Shown here one piece after another: positions 1 to 7,542 of a stretch of 11,834 bases of DNA. Under the pieces are notes generated by a model. The model worked only from the letters and a program-made list of their open reading frames with translations. It did no database searches and was not told the origin of the DNA. Position 1 is the stretch's first letter; the number at the start of each line of letters is the position of its first letter. Both the position numbers and the translations under genes were made by a program. Source of the stretch: an uncultured Oscillospiraceae bacterium (lineage in GTDB: Bacteria; Bacillota; Clostridia; Oscillospirales; Acutalibacteraceae); the NCBI GenBank assembly GCA_900542575.1, contig UQOE01000042.1, positions 1-11,834 of the forward strand, written 5' to 3'.

Positions 1-1028
1 CCAACGAAATCGCCGGCAAGAAACTCTGCCACCCGAACGACGATATCAATATGAGTCAGTCGTCCAACGATACGTTCCCGACTGCCATGCATATTGCAGC
101 AGTCACTGCCATTGAGGACAAACTTATCCCGGCAGCAGAGGACCTCATCAAAGAATTCAAGCGCCTTGAGAAGGAAAACGAGGGCATCGTAAAATCCGGC
201 CGTACGCATCTTCAGGACGCTGTGCCGATTTCCTTCTCCCAGGAAATCAGCGGCTGGAGATCTTCCGTTGAAAAAGATGTCAAGCTGTTGAAAACAGCTG
301 TTCAGCCGCTTAAGAGCCTTGCGCTCGGCGGAACCGCAGTCGGCACCGGCCTCAATGCGCCGAAGGGCTTCGACGTCAAAGTCGCAGAGAAAGTATCCGA
401 TCTGACCGGCAAAGATTTCGTCACCGCAGAGAACAAGTTCCATGCGCTGACCTCCAAAGATGAGATGGTCTTTGCGCACGGCGCCGTCAAGGCACTTGCC
501 TGCGACATGATGAAGATTGCCAACGATGTCCGCTGGCTGGCCAGCGGTCCCCGCGTCGGACTCGGTGAAATCACGATCCCGGCCAACGAGCCCGGTTCCT
601 CCATCATGCCCGGCAAAGTCAACCCGACCCAGTGCGAGCAGGTCACCATGGTTGCCGTACAGGTTATCGGCAACGATGTCGCAGTTGGCATGGCCGCTTC
701 CCAGGGCAACTTTGAACTGAACGTCTTCATGCCGGTTATGGCTTACAATTTCCTCCAGTCCTGCCGTCTTCTGGCAGAGTCCATCGTATCCTTCCAGAAT
801 AACTGCGTCTATGGAATCAAGGCCAACAAGCAGAAGATGCACGACAATCTTCACAACTCGCTTATGCTCGTCACGGCGCTCAACCCGTACATCGGCTATG
901 AGCACTCTGCAAAGACCTCGCAGCTGGCGTTCAAGGAGAACATCTCCCTGAAAGAGGCCTGCGTCAAACTGGGCTATCTTACCGAAGAGGAGTTTGACAA
1001 GGTCTTCCATCCGGAGCAGATGGTCTGA
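1..1028 (+). CDS. fumC: Class II fumarate hydratase (fumarase C), 5'-truncated by window edge
   Basis: Interconverts malate and fumarate in the cytoplasm; in this context it probably supplies fumarate to the reductase encoded downstream. The reading frame is open from base 3, with no start inside the window. About 341 C-terminal residues of a protein usually near 460 are visible, so roughly 120 are missing upstream. Family landmarks in order are HPNDDINMSQSSND (from base 30), the active-site histidine segment SGRTHLQDAVP (His codon 207-209), and the superfamily signature GSSIMPGKVNP (594-626). The residues after the signature, TQCEQVTMVAVQVIGND, are fumarase-like rather than aspartase-like. 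The ATG at base 51 is an internal methionine, not the start. The gap to hdrB is 31 nt with no terminator, so it is probably the first visible gene of the same operon. This is an iron-free, oxygen-stable type of fumarase. Confidence 0.95.
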   Translation, partial: NEIAGKKLCHPNDDINMSQSSNDTFPTAMHIAAVTAIEDKLIPAAEDLIKEFKRLEKENEGIVKSGRTHLQDAVPISFSQEISGWRSSVEKDVKLLKTAVQPLKSLALGGTAVGTGLNAPKGFDVKVAEKVSDLTGKDFVTAENKFHALTSKDEMVFAHGAVKALACDMMKIANDVRWLASGPRVGLGEITIPANEPGSSIMPGKVNPTQCEQVTMVAVQVIGNDVAVGMAASQGNFELNVFMPVMAYNFLQSCRLLAESIVSFQNNCVYGIKANKQKMHDNLHNSLMLVTALNPYIGYEHSAKTSQLAFKENISLKEACVKLGYLTEEEFDKVFHPEQMV

Positions 1029-1038
1029 CAAATCCATT

Positions 1039-1047
1039 AGGAAAGGA
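1039..1047 (+). promoter_or_regulatory. Ribosome binding site of hdrB
   Basis: The purine-rich AGGAAAGGA lies in the 31-nt gap after the fumC stop and ends 12 nt before the ATG at 1060. It supports that start over the in-frame ATG at 994, which lies inside fumC. Spacing is a little long, so initiation may be moderate or helped by coupling to fumC. Confidence 0.55.
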
Positions 1048-1059
1048 AAATCAGTACAT

Positions 1060-1848
1060 ATGACTTACAGTTATTTCCCGGGATGCACGCTGAAGAACAA
1101 GGCGACAGATCTTGACCACTATGCGCGTATCTCGGCGGAGGCACTGGGGTTCACGCTGGAAGAAATTCCGGAATGGCAGTGCTGCGGCGGGGTCTATCCG
1201 ATGGCGCAGGATGAAATTGTCACTCGTCTTTCCTCCGTCCGCGCTCTGAAAGCGGCCGAGGACAGAAATCAGAACCTCGTGACGCTCTGTTCTGCCTGCC
1301 ACAACGTCATCAAGCAGGTAAACAATGATATGCAGACCAATGAGTACATCTCAAGTCATGTCAACAACTACCTTGGCAAAGAGGAGACCTATCACGGGAA
1401 TGTCCAGGTTCTTCACTATCTGGAAGTGCTCCGCGACGAAGTCGGTTTTGACGAGCTGGCCAAAAAGGTTGTCAATCCGCTGAAGGGAAAAAAGATCGGT
1501 GCCTATTACGGATGTCTTCTGCTTCGGCCGTCCCGCGTCCTCCAGATGGATAATCCGGAAAATCCGCAGATCATGGAGGATTTTATCTGTGCGATCGGCG
1601 CAGAGCCCGTCATCTATGCACAGCGCAACGAGTGCTGCGGCGGCTATCTCACTATGGAGGATAAATCCATCCCTGAGAGACGAGCAGCAGCCATTAAACA
1701 GAATGCACTGGATTCCGGTGCAGACATGCTGATTACTGCATGTCCGCTCTGTCTTTACAATCTGACCCGCAATGGCGGCGAGGCCGTTCCGGTCAAATAT
1801 TTTACCGAGCTTCTGGCAGAGGCTCTGGGACTGAAGGAGGGAGAGTAA
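1060..1848 (+). CDS. hdrB: Heterodisulfide reductase subunit B (HdrB), CCG-domain protein
   Basis: A 262-residue subunit made of two CCG (cysteine-rich) domains, each expected to hold a noncubane [4Fe-4S] cluster. In methanogens HdrB is the site where the CoM-S-S-CoB disulfide is reduced. All ten ligand-type cysteines are present: C9, C41, C42, C77, C80 in the first repeat and C152, C192, C193, C228, C231 in the second. Spacing is almost the same as in archaeal HdrB. Length is normal for a bacterial stand-alone HdrB. The start at 1060 gives the usual N-terminus MTYSYFPGC and has a ribosome binding site. The stop overlaps the hdrC start by one base (TAATG). Bacteria of this kind lack CoM and CoB, so the physiological substrate or electron partner is open; the frdAB genes in the operon suggest FrdB, a fumarate-directed route, or a small disulfide. 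Confidence 0.93.
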   Translation: MTYSYFPGCTLKNKATDLDHYARISAEALGFTLEEIPEWQCCGGVYPMAQDEIVTRLSSVRALKAAEDRNQNLVTLCSACHNVIKQVNNDMQTNEYISSHVNNYLGKEETYHGNVQVLHYLEVLRDEVGFDELAKKVVNPLKGKKIGAYYGCLLLRPSRVLQMDNPENPQIMEDFICAIGAEPVIYAQRNECCGGYLTMEDKSIPERRAAAIKQNALDSGADMLITACPLCLYNLTRNGGEAVPVKYFTELLAEALGLKEGE

Positions 1849-2240
1849 TGGCAGGTTCCGTCACGAGAGAAGATCTTGAGGCCATGAGCGGCGTCAATGT
1901 GCTGAAGTGCATGCGCTGCGGAAAATGTTCGGCAACATGTCCCTCTTATGAAAATATGGAGTATCATCCGCACGAGTTCGTCTACATGGTAGAGCGTGGT
2001 GAGATCGACAAACTGCTGGCCAGTAAATCGATCTATACCTGCCTTTCCTGCTTCGCCTGTGTGGACCGCTGTCCGCGGCAGGTTGAACCCGCCGTTCTGA
2101 TTGAGGCCGTCCGCAATGCCGCAGAGCGGAGACAAAGCGGAAACCATATGGCCGAAAACGATGTCCCGAAGATTTATGATTTGGATCCGGATCTTCCGCA
2201 GCAGGCCATTGTCAGCGGCTTCCGCAAGTACAGAAAGTAA
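1848..2240 (+). CDS. hdrC: Heterodisulfide reductase subunit C (HdrC), 2x[4Fe-4S] protein
   Basis: A 130-residue electron-transfer subunit that wires HdrA to HdrB. Two CxxCxxCxxxC motifs are visible at C21/C24/C27/C31 and C65/C68/C71/C75, each followed by proline, as expected for two cubane [4Fe-4S] clusters. There is no signal peptide or membrane segment. The ATG overlaps the hdrB stop by one base, with a strong AAGGAGG just upstream inside hdrB, so translation is likely coupled. Size is smaller than the archaeal protein but usual for bacterial HdrC. hdrA follows after 12 nt. The order hdrB-hdrC-hdrA differs from the hdrABC order common in sulfate reducers. Confidence 0.92.
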   Translation: MAGSVTREDLEAMSGVNVLKCMRCGKCSATCPSYENMEYHPHEFVYMVERGEIDKLLASKSIYTCLSCFACVDRCPRQVEPAVLIEAVRNAAERRQSGNHMAENDVPKIYDLDPDLPQQAIVSGFRKYRK

Positions 2241-2252
2241 AGGAGAGATACC

Positions 2253-4256
2253 ATGCAGAGAATCGGCGTATTTATATGCTGGTGCGGAAGCAACATCGCT
2301 GCGACGGTAGACGTCAAGGCCGTTGCCGAAGCGGTTCGCAGAGAACCCGGTGTTGTCTTCTCTACGGACTATCAGTATATGTGTTCTCAGACCGGACAGG
2401 ATCTGATCAAGGACACCATCAAAAAAGAAAAACTTACAGGCGTTGTCGTCTGTTCCTGCTCCCCGCGGATGCACGAGAAAACGTTCCGCAAGGCGGCAGA
2501 GGAGGCAGGCCTGAACCCGTATATGCTTGAAGTCGCCAATATCCGCGAGCAGTGCTCCTGGGTTCACAAAGACATTGTGACCGGCACGGAAAAGGCGATC
2601 ATTCTTGCCCGTTCGGCCGTTGCAAAAGTCATGCTGAATACCCCGCTGGAGGCCGGTACTTCTCCTGTCACCAAGCGCGCGCTGGTTATCGGAGGCGGTA
2701 TTGCCGGCATGCAGTCTGCCCTGGATATTGCCGAAGCCGGCTATGAAGTCGATCTTGTCGAGAAGAAACCTACTATCGGCGGTAAGATGGCACAGCTCGA
2801 CAAGACGTTCCCGACCCTTGACTGCTCCTCCTGTATCGTCACACCGAAGATGGTCGAAGTCGGTCAGAACGAGAAAATTCACATCTATTCCTACAGCGAG
2901 ATTGAAGATGTCAGCGGATTTGTCGGAAACTTCCATGTTAAAATCCGAAAAAAAGCCCGCTACGTCAAAGAAGACGTCTGCACGGGCTGCGGCGCATGTA
3001 TGGAAAAATGTCCCATGAAAAAGGTTCCCAACGAGTTCAACATGGGAATGGATAACCGTACGGCCATCTATATTCCGTTTGCCCAGGCGGTTCCGAAAGT
3101 TGCGACAATTGATCCGAACTACTGCATCAAACTGACCCGCGGCAAATGCGGCCTCTGTTCCAAAGTCTGCGCCGCCGGCGCCATCGACTACGAGGCAAAA
3201 GATGAGATTGTCGAGCAGGATTACGGCGCCATTGTCGCCGCTACCGGCTATGACATCATTGATGTCTCCAAGTACGATGAATTTGCCTACGACGAGAGCC
3301 CGGATGTCCTGACTGCGCTGGAGTATGAGCGTCTGATGAACGCGGCCGGCCCGACCGGCGGCCATGTGCTCCGCCCCTCGGACGGCAAAGAGCCCAAGAC
3401 CATCGTCTTTGTCCAGTGCGTCGGCTCCCGTGAATCCTGCGATTCCACAAAAGGGGGCAAGGAGTACTGCTCCAAAGTCTGCTGCATGTACACAGCAAAG
3501 CATGCCATGCTGACGAAAGATCATTATCCGGACACCAATATCTATGTCTTTTACATCGACGTCCGTACGCCGGGCAAGAACTTCGATGAGTTCTACCGCC
3601 GAGCGGTAGAGCAGTACGGGGTCCATTACATCAAAGGCATGGTCGGTAAGGTTACGCCGAACAAACGCACCGGCAAACTGGAAGTCCAGGCCTCCGACCT
3701 GCTTGCGGGCGAACAGCTCCATATCGATGCCGATCTCGTTGTCCTGGCAGCTGCTGTCAAAGCAGATCCGAGCGCCCGTCATATTGCAACTATGCTGACG
3801 GCCAGCATGGACAACAATGATTTCTTCACCGAGGCCCATCCGAAACTCCGCCCGGTGGAGTCTCCCACCGCCGGCGTCTTCCTCTCCGGTATGTGCCAGG
3901 GGCCAAAGGATATCCCGGAGACGGTTGCACAGGCTTCCGGTGCCGCCGCAAAAGCCATCGGCCTGCTGTCCAAAGACCATCTGGAGGGCAATCCCTGTGT
4001 TGCCCATTCGGATGAGATGATGTGCAACGGCTGCTCACAGTGTGCCCATGTATGTCCTTACGGGGCCATCACATATGCGGAGAAAGAGTTCCGTATGCCG
4101 GATCGATCCACGAAAGTCCGCCGTGTCGCTCAGGTTAATGAGGCGGTATGCCAGGGCTGTGGAGCGTGTGCTGCTACTTGCCCGTCCGGCGCAATGAACA
4201 TCAAAGGCTTTACCAATGACGAAATCATGGCGGAGGTAGACGCAATATGCAAGTAA
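2253..4256 (+). CDS. hdrA: Heterodisulfide reductase subunit A (HdrA), FAD-dependent bifurcating subunit
   Basis: A 667-residue iron-sulfur flavoprotein, the flavin-based electron-bifurcating core in Hdr complexes. The N-terminal HdrA domain starts MQRIGVFICWCGSN (C9, C11). A Rossmann FAD motif GGGIAG is at 147-152, followed by the family segment LDCSSCIVTPKM (C191, C194). An inserted ferredoxin-like region has C243/C246/C249/C253 and C291/C299/C302/C306. The FAD-proximal cluster motif is CVGSR...YCSKVCC with C389, C406, C410, C411, and lysine K416 sits five residues after the CC pair, as in archaeal HdrA. The C-terminal ferredoxin has C591/C594/C597/C601 and C633/C636/C639/C643. An AGGAGAG site (2241-2247) sets the start. 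The end overlaps mvhD by 10 nt. The gap between C389 and C406 is longer than I recall for archaeal HdrA, with an extra cysteine, C396. Ferredoxin as low-potential acceptor is inferred from the family. Confidence 0.95.
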   Translation: MQRIGVFICWCGSNIAATVDVKAVAEAVRREPGVVFSTDYQYMCSQTGQDLIKDTIKKEKLTGVVVCSCSPRMHEKTFRKAAEEAGLNPYMLEVANIREQCSWVHKDIVTGTEKAIILARSAVAKVMLNTPLEAGTSPVTKRALVIGGGIAGMQSALDIAEAGYEVDLVEKKPTIGGKMAQLDKTFPTLDCSSCIVTPKMVEVGQNEKIHIYSYSEIEDVSGFVGNFHVKIRKKARYVKEDVCTGCGACMEKCPMKKVPNEFNMGMDNRTAIYIPFAQAVPKVATIDPNYCIKLTRGKCGLCSKVCAAGAIDYEAKDEIVEQDYGAIVAATGYDIIDVSKYDEFAYDESPDVLTALEYERLMNAAGPTGGHVLRPSDGKEPKTIVFVQCVGSRESCDSTKGGKEYCSKVCCMYTAKHAMLTKDHYPDTNIYVFYIDVRTPGKNFDEFYRRAVEQYGVHYIKGMVGKVTPNKRTGKLEVQASDLLAGEQLHIDADLVVLAAAVKADPSARHIATMLTASMDNNDFFTEAHPKLRPVESPTAGVFLSGMCQGPKDIPETVAQASGAAAKAIGLLSKDHLEGNPCVAHSDEMMCNGCSQCAHVCPYGAITYAEKEFRMPDRSTKVRRVAQVNEAVCQGCGACAATCPSGAMNIKGFTNDEIMAEVDAICK

Positions 4257-4714
4257 AAGAAGAGAAAAAAACGGAGCAGGCAGCCGAGCCCTGGAAGCCG
4301 ACGATCGTCGCATTCTGCTGCAACTGGTGTTCCTACTCGGGCGCAGATCTTGCCGGAACCAACCGCCTGAACTATCCCGCAAACGTAAAAATTATCCGTG
4401 TCATGTGCTCCTGCCGCATCAACCCGATGTTCATTCTCCGCGCCTTCCAGCGCGGCGCAGACGGCGTCATCATCTGCGGCTGCCATCCGGGAGACTGTCA
4501 CTATATTACCGGCAACTACCATACCAGACGCCGTATGACCCTCATGTTCTCCATGCTGGATTATCTCGGCATTGAGCAGGACCGTGTCCGCCTCGAATGG
4601 GTTTCGGCCGCAGAGGGCGCCCGTTTCGCCGAAGTCATGAACAGCTTCGTGGAGCAGGTTACGGCGCTGGGTGAGAACAAGAAACTGGAGGACCTGAGAT
4701 GCAAGACGAAATGA
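4247..4714 (+). CDS. mvhD: MvhD/FlxD-type [2Fe-2S] electron-transfer subunit (hydrogenase delta subunit family)
   Basis: A 155-residue adaptor that passes electrons from an input module (hydrogenase, formate dehydrogenase or FlxABC) to HdrA. The family motifs are FCCNWCSYSGAD (residues 23-34), MCSCRI (53-58) and CGCHPGDCHY (77-86), which together supply the cysteines for a [2Fe-2S] cluster. The first 18 residues are charged and not conserved in the family. The gene starts inside the end of hdrA (10-nt overlap) and its last 16 nt overlap the next gene. No hydrogenase large subunit is near it. With an NAD-binding flavoprotein downstream, the protein matches the FlxD role rather than the hydrogenase-linked MvhD role. 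Confidence 0.92.
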   Translation: MQVKEEKKTEQAAEPWKPTIVAFCCNWCSYSGADLAGTNRLNYPANVKIIRVMCSCRINPMFILRAFQRGADGVIICGCHPGDCHYITGNYHTRRRMTLMFSMLDYLGIEQDRVRLEWVSAAEGARFAEVMNSFVEQVTALGENKKLEDLRCKTK

Positions 4715-5676
4715 TTCAGCGCGCAGCAGAGCTCCTCGCCGACGGCACGGTAACCCGTGTGCTCGGCTGGCGCTCTGGCCAGTTCGTATATGATGTGTCT
4801 CCGGCCCTGTTTGAGACCGAAGACGAGCTGCAGAATTTCTTTGTCTACAACGAGTTCTGCGGAAATAATCTCTCCAAATATCTCATCAAAGAGATGGATA
4901 AAGAGGGGAAAATTCTCGTATTCCTGAAACCCTGTGATACCTACAGCTTCAACCAGCTGATCAACGAGCACCGAATCAAGCGTGATCAGATCTATGTCAT
5001 CGGCGTCGCCTGCAACGGCAAAGTTGATGTCGATCTCGCCAGACAGAAGGGGATCGAGGGCATCATCAGCGCAAAGGCAGACGGGGACAATGTTGTCTTT
5101 GAGACGCTCTACGGTACAGAGACGCTTCCGAAGACCGAGGTCCTGGCCGAGCGCTGCGCCAACTGCAAGAGCCGGAAGCACGTCGTCTATGATGAGCTGA
5201 TCGGCGAGGAGGGCGAAGTGCTCGACAGCCATCGCTTTGATATGGTTGAGAAAATTGAGAGCATGAGCCCGGATGAGCGCTATGCCTTCTGGCAGGGAGA
5301 ACTTTCCCGCTGTATTCGCTGCAATGCATGCCGCGATGTATGTCCGGCCTGCACCTGTGAAAAGTGCGTATTTGACAATCCGAAATCCGGCATTGAGAAC
5401 AAAGCACCCTATAACTCCTTTGAGGAGAGCATGTTTCATATTATTCGGGCCTTTCATGTGGCGGGCCGCTGCACCGACTGCGGCGAGTGCTCCCGCGTCT
5501 GTCCGGAGAATATCCCGCTTCATCTCCTGAATCGAAAATTTATCAAGGACATGAATACTCTTTACGGCCCCTACATGGCCGGCGAGGTCGCCGATCCTGA
5601 GATGGACAACCCGATGGTCGGCTTCCGGGACAGCGATGCCGAGCCCTCGATCGTCAAGGAAGGGGGAATTCACTGA
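4699..5676 (+). CDS. Multi-cluster Fe-S protein of the FlxB/FlxC or AsrA/FrhB-like type
   Basis: A 325-residue protein probably carrying electrons between the NAD(P)H-oxidising flavoprotein and MvhD/HdrA. The N-terminal half has a KPCDTYSFNQL motif (C79-D80) like that in AsrA- and hydrogenase-beta-type proteins, then C153/C156. The C-terminal part has two ferredoxin motifs: C205/C208/C211/C215, extended by C218, C220 and C223 (VCPACTCEKC), and C258/C261/C264/C268. It resembles the next gene product in both halves, so the two may be old paralogs. A GGAGG site at 4687-4691, 7 nt from the ATG, supports this start; the 16-nt overlap with mvhD suggests coupled translation. It is likely one of the two Fe-S subunits of a FlxABCD-type module, but which of FlxB or FlxC is uncertain, so no symbol is given. 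Confidence 0.8.
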   Translation: MQDEMIQRAAELLADGTVTRVLGWRSGQFVYDVSPALFETEDELQNFFVYNEFCGNNLSKYLIKEMDKEGKILVFLKPCDTYSFNQLINEHRIKRDQIYVIGVACNGKVDVDLARQKGIEGIISAKADGDNVVFETLYGTETLPKTEVLAERCANCKSRKHVVYDELIGEEGEVLDSHRFDMVEKIESMSPDERYAFWQGELSRCIRCNACRDVCPACTCEKCVFDNPKSGIENKAPYNSFEESMFHIIRAFHVAGRCTDCGECSRVCPENIPLHLLNRKFIKDMNTLYGPYMAGEVADPEMDNPMVGFRDSDAEPSIVKEGGIH

Positions 5677-6698
5677 TGAAACAGATTGCACTTTCTGATC
5701 TCGATCAGATGTTTGCCGCCATAGCAAAAGAAGAGACCGTCTATCTGCCGGTAGCGCAGGAGGACGGGGCATCCGCTTTCGAGCCGTGGTCAGAGGGCAG
5801 ACATTACAATCCGGTTCTGAACACCGTCCGCTCTGCCAAGGACTTCTTCTTCCCGCAGGTGGAGGATATGATGGCTTTCCGGCTGCAGGATCAGAACATC
5901 GATATCATGGATACCCGCAAATCCTGCGAAGATTATGTGATCTTCGGCGTCCGCGCCTGCGACGTCCGCAGCTTTGATATCCTCGATAACGTATATCTCT
6001 CCGATCCGGTGGATACCTACTATAAAAACCGCAGAGATCACGGCACGGTGGTCTCCATTGCCTGCAGCCGTCCGGCTGAGACCTGCTTCTGCGGCACCTT
6101 TGGAATTGATGCCTCGAATGCAGGCGGCGATGTCCAGGGCTGGATCGCGGAAGAAAAGCTCTGGATGGAGCCGCTGACCGAGAAGGGCGAGGCATTCCTG
6201 GAGAAAATCGACGAACTGACCTCGGAGGCCGATCCGGCTCCGGCAGAGACGGAAAAAGAAAAAATCCGCACCATCCTGGATCAGCTTCCGCTGAAAGATG
6301 TGAAGGTCCCGGAGAAGATGCGCTCCGATTCCCTCGGCGTATTTTCCGATCCAAAGTGGGCAGAGCTCTCTGAAGCCTGCATGGGCTGCGGCACCTGCAC
6401 GTTTGTCTGTCCGACCTGCCAGTGCTTCGATATCCGCGATTTCAATACCGGACACGGTGTAGAGCGGTATCGCTGCTGGGACAGCTGCATGTACTCAGAA
6501 TTTACGCAGGAAGCTGCCGGCAACCCAAGAACCACGCAGCTCCAGCGCTTCCGCCAGAGATTTATGCACAAACTCTCCTACTATCCTGACAAATACGACG
6601 GTGTTTACAGCTGCGTCGGATGCGGCCGCTGTCTGAAAAAATGTCCGCAGTCGCTGAATATTGTAAAAGTTATGAATGCGTTTGGAGGTGAGGAGTAA
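5676..6698 (+). CDS. AsrA/hydrogenase beta-like 4Fe-4S dicluster protein (FlxB/FlxC type)
   Basis: A 340-residue protein of the family that includes anaerobic sulfite reductase subunit A and the beta subunit of soluble archaeal hydrogenases. Such proteins sit between an FAD/NAD(P) reductase and the catalytic module. An N-terminal domain has a GVRACDVRSFDIL motif (C95-D96) and a TCFC segment. A charged, glutamate-rich linker follows at about 180-210. Two ferredoxin motifs are at C235/C238/C241/C245, with extra C248 and C250 (VCPTCQC), and at C313/C316/C319/C323. The ATG overlaps the preceding stop (ATGA), after a GGAAGGGGG-like site; the stop overlaps the next ATG (TAATG). Its pairing with an AsrB-like reductase immediately downstream matches the usual AsrA-AsrB order. 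No siroheme sulfite reductase subunit (AsrC) is present, so sulfite reduction is unlikely. Confidence 0.85.
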   Translation: MKQIALSDLDQMFAAIAKEETVYLPVAQEDGASAFEPWSEGRHYNPVLNTVRSAKDFFFPQVEDMMAFRLQDQNIDIMDTRKSCEDYVIFGVRACDVRSFDILDNVYLSDPVDTYYKNRRDHGTVVSIACSRPAETCFCGTFGIDASNAGGDVQGWIAEEKLWMEPLTEKGEAFLEKIDELTSEADPAPAETEKEKIRTILDQLPLKDVKVPEKMRSDSLGVFSDPKWAELSEACMGCGTCTFVCPTCQCFDIRDFNTGHGVERYRCWDSCMYSEFTQEAAGNPRTTQLQRFRQRFMHKLSYYPDKYDGVYSCVGCGRCLKKCPQSLNIVKVMNAFGGEE

Positions 6699-7525
6699 TG
6701 GAAAACGAAGCTCTGATTCCGAAGATCGGCGTAGTAACCGATATTCGAATAGATACGCCCGACATCAAGACTTTTCGCGTGGTAGGAACGGACGGCAAAA
6801 AGCTGTTTGACCACCGCCCGGGCCAGTGTGCCATGGTCGGCATTCCGGGCGACGGAGAGGGAATGTTCTCCATTACTTCTTCTCCGACCAACACCGAGTA
6901 TATGGAGTTCTCCATTAAGAAGTGCGGCCGCCTTACGTCGCTGATCCACTCGATCGAGCCGGGACAGCAGATTACGGTCCGCGGGCCCTATGGACGGCCG
7001 TTCCCGGTAGATGATAAATTTGCCGGCCAGAATCTCCTGTTTATCGCCGGCGGCGTCGGTCTTGCTCCGCTCCGCTCGGTCATCAATTACTGCCGCGACA
7101 AGCGCGCCAATTACGGCCATATCGATATCGTCTATGGCTCCCGCTCTGCCGATGACCTGCTGGATTACCAGGAAATCATCAATGAATGGGAAAAGGACGA
7201 TGATGTCAATGTCTATCTGACCATTGACCGCCCCCAGGAGGGCTGGAACGGCCATGTCGGGTTTGTTCCAAACTACGTAAAGGAACTTGGGTTTGACACC
7301 GACAAGACCTGCATTGTCTGCGGCCCGCCCATCATGATCAAATTTACGCTCCAGGGCCTGACTGAACTCGGCTATGATAAATCTCAGGTCTACACCACGA
7401 TGGAGCTCCGCATGAAATGCGGCATCGGCAAGTGCGGACGCTGCAATATCGGCAGCAAGTATGTCTGCAAAGACGGCCCGGTTTTCCGCTGCGACGAGCT
7501 CGATGAGCTGCCGAGCGAATATTGA
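6698..7525 (+). CDS. flxA: FAD/NAD(P)-binding oxidoreductase with [2Fe-2S] (FlxA/AsrB/hydrogenase gamma-like)
   Basis: A 275-residue ferredoxin-NADP reductase-fold protein, predicted to be the NAD(P)H entry point of the complex. An FAD-binding beta barrel comes first, with GMFSITSSP in place of the usual RxYS flavin motif. The nucleotide-binding domain has GGVGLAPLRSVI and a CGPP motif near the C-terminal side. The last part has a PyrK-like [2Fe-2S] motif, C241-X4-C246-X2-C249-X7-C257. These features define the family shared by FlxA, AsrB, HydG and PyrK. The ATG overlaps the previous stop by one base and has GGAGGTGAGGAG before it. In flx-hdr loci this subunit oxidises NADH; NADPH cannot be excluded from sequence. 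The next gene starts after 17 nt. Confidence 0.87.
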   Translation: MENEALIPKIGVVTDIRIDTPDIKTFRVVGTDGKKLFDHRPGQCAMVGIPGDGEGMFSITSSPTNTEYMEFSIKKCGRLTSLIHSIEPGQQITVRGPYGRPFPVDDKFAGQNLLFIAGGVGLAPLRSVINYCRDKRANYGHIDIVYGSRSADDLLDYQEIINEWEKDDDVNVYLTIDRPQEGWNGHVGFVPNYVKELGFDTDKTCIVCGPPIMIKFTLQGLTELGYDKSQVYTTMELRMKCGIGKCGRCNIGSKYVCKDGPVFRCDELDELPSEY

Positions 7526-7528
7526 TAG

Positions 7529-7534
7529 AGGAGG
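7529..7534 (+). promoter_or_regulatory. Ribosome binding site of frdB
   Basis: A perfect AGGAGG ends 8 nt before the ATG at 7543. It rules out an in-frame TTG at 7522, which lies upstream of the site and overlaps the flxA stop. Confidence 0.8.
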
Positions 7535-7542
7535 ATACGACT

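Noticed and set aside
1..1028. Aspartate ammonia-lyase instead of fumarase
   Set aside because: The residues after the GSSIMPGKVNP signature (TQCEQVTMVAVQ) follow the fumarase pattern, not the aspartase one.
994..1059. Upstream in-frame ATG at 994 as the hdrB start
   Set aside because: It lies inside fumC and would add 22 non-conserved residues before the usual HdrB N-terminus. The ATG at 1060 has a ribosome binding site in the gap.
1755..4007. A 750-codon open frame on the minus strand across hdrC and hdrA
   Set aside because: It is antisense to clear hdrC/hdrA coding sequence, its translation shows no family motif, and it has no suitable ribosome binding site. Long antisense frames of this kind follow from biased third positions.
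4561..5772. A 403-codon open frame on the minus strand under the mvhD and Fe-S genes
   Set aside because: It is antisense to well-supported genes with cysteine motifs, has no recognisable domain, and runs against the operon.
5676..7525. Anaerobic sulfite reductase (asrABC)
   Set aside because: AsrA-like and AsrB-like proteins are present, but no siroheme-binding AsrC follows; frdB comes next. The pair is better read as the diaphorase part of a Flx-type module.
7522..7542. TTG at 7522 as the frdB start
   Set aside because: It precedes the AGGAGG site and overlaps the flxA stop. The ATG at 7543 is 8 nt after that site.
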